From NCBI GenBank assembly GCA_045126815.1, contig JBGVPD010000020.1, forward strand, positions 1-41,519: a stretch of DNA of 41,519 bases, in the 5' to 3' direction. The position numbers and the translations under genes are program-made. Numbering within the stretch: the first letter of the stretch is position 1; each line of letters starts with the position of its first letter. The notes under the pieces are model-generated. The model had not been told where the DNA came from. It saw nothing but the letters and a program-made list of their open reading frames with translations, and did not search any database. Source of the stretch: RGIG1995 sp045126815 (lineage in GTDB: Bacteria; Bacillota; Clostridia; Oscillospirales; CAG-272). Below are positions 39,428 to 41,519 of this stretch, piece by piece.

Positions 39428-40252
39428 TTATTCGGTTTCTTCGGGTTCTTCTTTTTCGACGTAGTTTATTCTGTCGGTAAGATTATCGGTCGGGGTATTA
39501 TTCTTGAACATATATTTCTTAAAGTTAAACGGTTCGTGGTAGTGGTCATAGTCGTATACTTCGAGAGTACCGTAAGGTTGTGACAGTATAACGTCGTCTG
39601 AATAGTAAACGTTAAGTTTTAAAAGTACCTTATCTTTTTCCGCTTGAACCTTTTCTTTTGTCTCTTGATCGGCATTTCTGTCAGCATCTTTAACTGTTAA
39701 AGGAGACATATCGATATTGTCAAAAATTAGTCTTTCGTAGGTGTATCTGCCTTTTTTAAAGGTAATAAATTCATAGTCTTTATAGGTGTTGCCGAGCTGA
39801 TCGGTGAGGGTATAGACAAAAATATTATTAGTAGGCGTTTCGTCTAACGTGTATTCATCTACAAGTTTTTCGAGCGTTGATTTACTGTAACGTACAGTCA
39901 TTTGAAATTGACCGATTTCGGGAACAAAATAAACGCTGCTCACCAAGAATTTACCGTCACGCGTAATGTTGTCGGGGTGGTTATAATATTTTGGGGTAAA
40001 TGAAGAAGGATCTTCGTTGTATGCATTTATTGCAGTTTCGTTCCAAAGGAAAACCTTTGAATTTTTTGGTTCGTTACTCATAAAAATACGGAAGAAGAGA
40101 AATCCGACGACAAAAATACATACGAAACGGAAGCCGTATTTAAATATATTTTTTATTACTCTGCCAACGGTTAGTTTTTTTCCGTGTATGGCATCGTATT
40201 CGTTTTCTTCGTGTTCATCAACGTAATCGTCGTAGTTTTGATATTCTGACAT
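39428..40252 (-). CDS. Hypothetical single-pass membrane protein
   Basis: A 274-residue protein: acidic cytoplasmic N-terminus (DDYVDEHEENEYD), one TM helix (about 42-62, FRFVCIFVVGFLFFRIF), and an extracellular domain rich in beta strands ending in an acidic tail. No family recognised. ATG 40252 was chosen because AAAGGGG lies upstream; the longer frame's ATG (40303) falls within the likely promoter region. It leads the operon that includes the zinc-ribbon protein. Confidence 0.75.
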   Translation of the reverse strand: MSEYQNYDDYVDEHEENEYDAIHGKKLTVGRVIKNIFKYGFRFVCIFVVGFLFFRIFMSNEPKNSKVFLWNETAINAYNEDPSSFTPKYYNHPDNITRDGKFLVSSVYFVPEIGQFQMTVRYSKSTLEKLVDEYTLDETPTNNIFVYTLTDQLGNTYKDYEFITFKKGRYTYERLIFDNIDMSPLTVKDADRNADQETKEKVQAEKDKVLLKLNVYYSDDVILSQPYGTLEVYDYDHYHEPFNFKKYMFKNNTPTDNLTDRINYVEKEEPEETE

Positions 40253-40293
40253 ACAATATCCCCTTTCTTTTTCAGTATACCGCCATATTCTAT

Positions 40294-40322
40294 ATATTAT
40301 CATATAAAATGTTAATATTCAA
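40294..40322 (-). promoter_or_regulatory. Probable promoter of the hypothetical operon
   Basis: Minus strand: TTGAAT, 17-bp spacer, TAATAT. It overlaps no element of the divergent trpS promoter. Confidence 0.5.
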
Positions 40323-40341
40323 GTATTTTTTGCTGAACTAC

Positions 40342-40370
40342 TTGAAAAGAAATTTGCTATATGCTAAAAT
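40342..40370 (+). promoter_or_regulatory. Promoter of trpS
   Basis: TTGAAA, 17-bp spacer, TAAAAT, 48 bp before the ATG. No T-box leader fits in that space, unlike trpB in the same window. Confidence 0.65.
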
Positions 40371-40418
40371 AAGAAATAGTGTTAAATAATAAGACCAAAA
40401 ACAGAGGGAAAGACACAG

Positions 40419-41429
40419 ATGGATAATAAACAACCAAAAAGAGTTTTTTCGGGAGTACAGCCGAGCGGTGTGCTTACGATAGGAAACTATCTCGGAGCTA
40501 TAAAAAACTGGAAAAAATTTGAACAGGATGAATTTGATTCTATATATTGCGTAGTTGATATGCATGCAATTACGGTAAGACAGGTTCCTGCCGATCTTCG
40601 CAGAAGAACTTATGAGATTCTTGCCCTTTATATTGCTTGCGGACTTGATCCTGCGAAGAATACGATGTTCGTACAGAGCCACGTACCTGCACACGCTGAA
40701 CTTTCGTGGATATTAAACTGTTATACGATGTTTGGCGAACTTTCAAGAATGACGCAGTTTAAGGATAAGAGCCAAAAGAATGCCTCTAACGTAAATGCAG
40801 GACTTTTTGATTATCCCGTTCTTATGGCATCTGATATTTTGCTTTATCAAACAGCTGTTGTTCCTGTTGGTATTGACCAAAAACAGCATATAGAACTTGC
40901 AAGAGATATTGCTATGAGATTTAATCAGGTGTACGGTGACGTATTTACCGTTCCCGAAGGTTATATGGAAAAGAGCGGTACGAAGATAATGTCTCTTCAG
41001 GATCCTAAGAAAAAAATGAGTAAGTCCGACGAAAACGAAAACGCATCTGTTGGCATTCTTGATACAAAAGACGTAATAATGAGAAAATTCAAGAGAGCGG
41101 TAACCGATTCCGATACTGTTGTAAAATATGCTGACGGAAAAGACGGAATAAACAATCTTATGACTATTTATTCTTGCTTTACGGGCAAAACTCTTGAAGA
41201 AATTGAAAGAGAATTTGAAGGTAAGGGTTACGGTGATTTCAAACTTGCCGTAGGTGAAGCGGTTTCAGACGGACTTGAACCTGTAAGAAACAAATTCAAT
41301 GAGCTTATGGCTGATAAAGCTTATCTTGAATCCATTATGAAAGAGGGAGCTGAAAAAGCAGGTTACTATGCAAGTAAGACTCTTTCTAAGGTTTACAAGA
41401 AAGTGGGATTTGTACCTAAAATAAGATAA
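40419..41429 (+). CDS. trpS: Tryptophanyl-tRNA synthetase
   Basis: Charges tRNA-Trp in the cytoplasm. The 336 residues are typical of the class Ic enzyme: HIGH-equivalent PSGVLTIGNYLGA (16-28), CVVDMHAITV, ASDILLYQTAVVPVGIDQKQH for tryptophan and ATP binding, and the KMSKS loop KKKMSKSDE (about 197-205). Shine-Dalgarno GAGGGA. It has its own promoter and terminator. Confidence 0.96.
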   Translation: MDNKQPKRVFSGVQPSGVLTIGNYLGAIKNWKKFEQDEFDSIYCVVDMHAITVRQVPADLRRRTYEILALYIACGLDPAKNTMFVQSHVPAHAELSWILNCYTMFGELSRMTQFKDKSQKNASNVNAGLFDYPVLMASDILLYQTAVVPVGIDQKQHIELARDIAMRFNQVYGDVFTVPEGYMEKSGTKIMSLQDPKKKMSKSDENENASVGILDTKDVIMRKFKRAVTDSDTVVKYADGKDGINNLMTIYSCFTGKTLEEIEREFEGKGYGDFKLAVGEAVSDGLEPVRNKFNELMADKAYLESIMKEGAEKAGYYASKTLSKVYKKVGFVPKIR

Positions 41430-41439
41430 CTGATAAATT

Positions 41440-41482
41440 AAAAAGCATACACATTCAAAAAATGATGTGTATGCTTTTTTGT
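41440..41482 (+). terminator. Terminator of trpS
   Basis: AAAAGCATACACAT pairs with ATGTGTATGCTTTT, 10-nt loop, then T6. Beyond it, TGGTGGGT/ACCCACCA (41502-41519) is an inverted repeat cut by the window edge. Confidence 0.92.
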
Positions 41483-41519
41483 TTAAAATACAAGAGATAG
41501 TTGGTGGGTGGACCCACCA

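Noticed and set aside
41502..41519. Inverted repeat TGGTGGGT/ACCCACCA at the window end
   Set aside because: It is cut by the window edge and cannot be assigned to a gene or a terminator.

Overview
This window looks like chromosomal DNA of a low-to-moderate GC, anaerobic, endospore-forming member of the Clostridia, probably gut-associated and Oscillospirales/Ruminococcaceae-like. I cannot name a genus. The call rests on spoIVA behind a sigma-E-like promoter, a tryptophan T-box, a cobalamin riboswitch feeding an ECF-type uptake system, KtrAB, a dimeric-type glycyl-tRNA synthetase, the DUF512-der-plsY cluster, and canonical sigma-A promoters and intrinsic terminators around most genes.

Layout. 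1-2390: a DUF1538 membrane protein paired with a double-domain PII-like regulator. 2432-6730: potABCD polyamine ABC transporter, each gene overlapping the next by 4 bp, behind a leader of about 350 nt that contains a possible leader peptide and competing hairpins. 6741-7552: a small lipoprotein. 7565-9165: spoIVA. 9226-9443 (minus): an unannotated 47-residue peptide. 9472-10727 (minus): a malate/lactate-type dehydrogenase. 10784-13338: pepT, a HAD phosphatase and mntP. 13345-14191 (minus): a cysteine-rich, possibly spore-associated protein. 14400-16822: a UvrD/PcrA helicase. 16832-18118: cobalamin riboswitch, DUF4430 lipoprotein and ECF S component. 18146-19877: Trp T-box, tiny ORF and stand-alone trpB. 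19880-21855 (minus): a surface metallophosphoesterase.

22009-26029 is a small genomic island. An intact tRNA-Arg(CCU) gene lies at 25986-26060 and a displaced copy of its 3' half at 22015-22058. The two share 50 bp with 2 mismatches. Iterated ATTAGCAA motifs sit just inside both ends and look like integrase or excisionase arm sites, yet no integrase lies between them. The cargo is a CitA/DcuS-type two-component system divergent from a PQ-loop (SemiSWEET-size) membrane protein and an SGNH-hydrolase-like protein. The divergent region carries a perfect 22-bp palindrome.

26186-28783: a degenerate LCP-domain protein and glyS. 28796-32390 (minus): ktrB, ktrA and a membrane-anchored PIG-L-like protein lacking the usual metal ligands. 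32405-33454 (minus): a PiT phosphate transporter. 33535-38646 (minus): DUF512 radical-SAM-like protein, zinc-ribbon/PEDTT-repeat membrane protein, der and plsY. 38704-40322 (minus): two hypothetical genes, one a zinc-ribbon protein and one a single-pass membrane protein. 40342-41482: trpS.

The parts most likely to hold something new are the structured potABCD leader, the integrase-less tRNA-Arg island with its two-component/PQ-loop/SGNH cargo, the 47-residue peptide gene, and the degenerate PIG-L protein in the Ktr operon. All functional calls come from reading the sequence; no database search was run.
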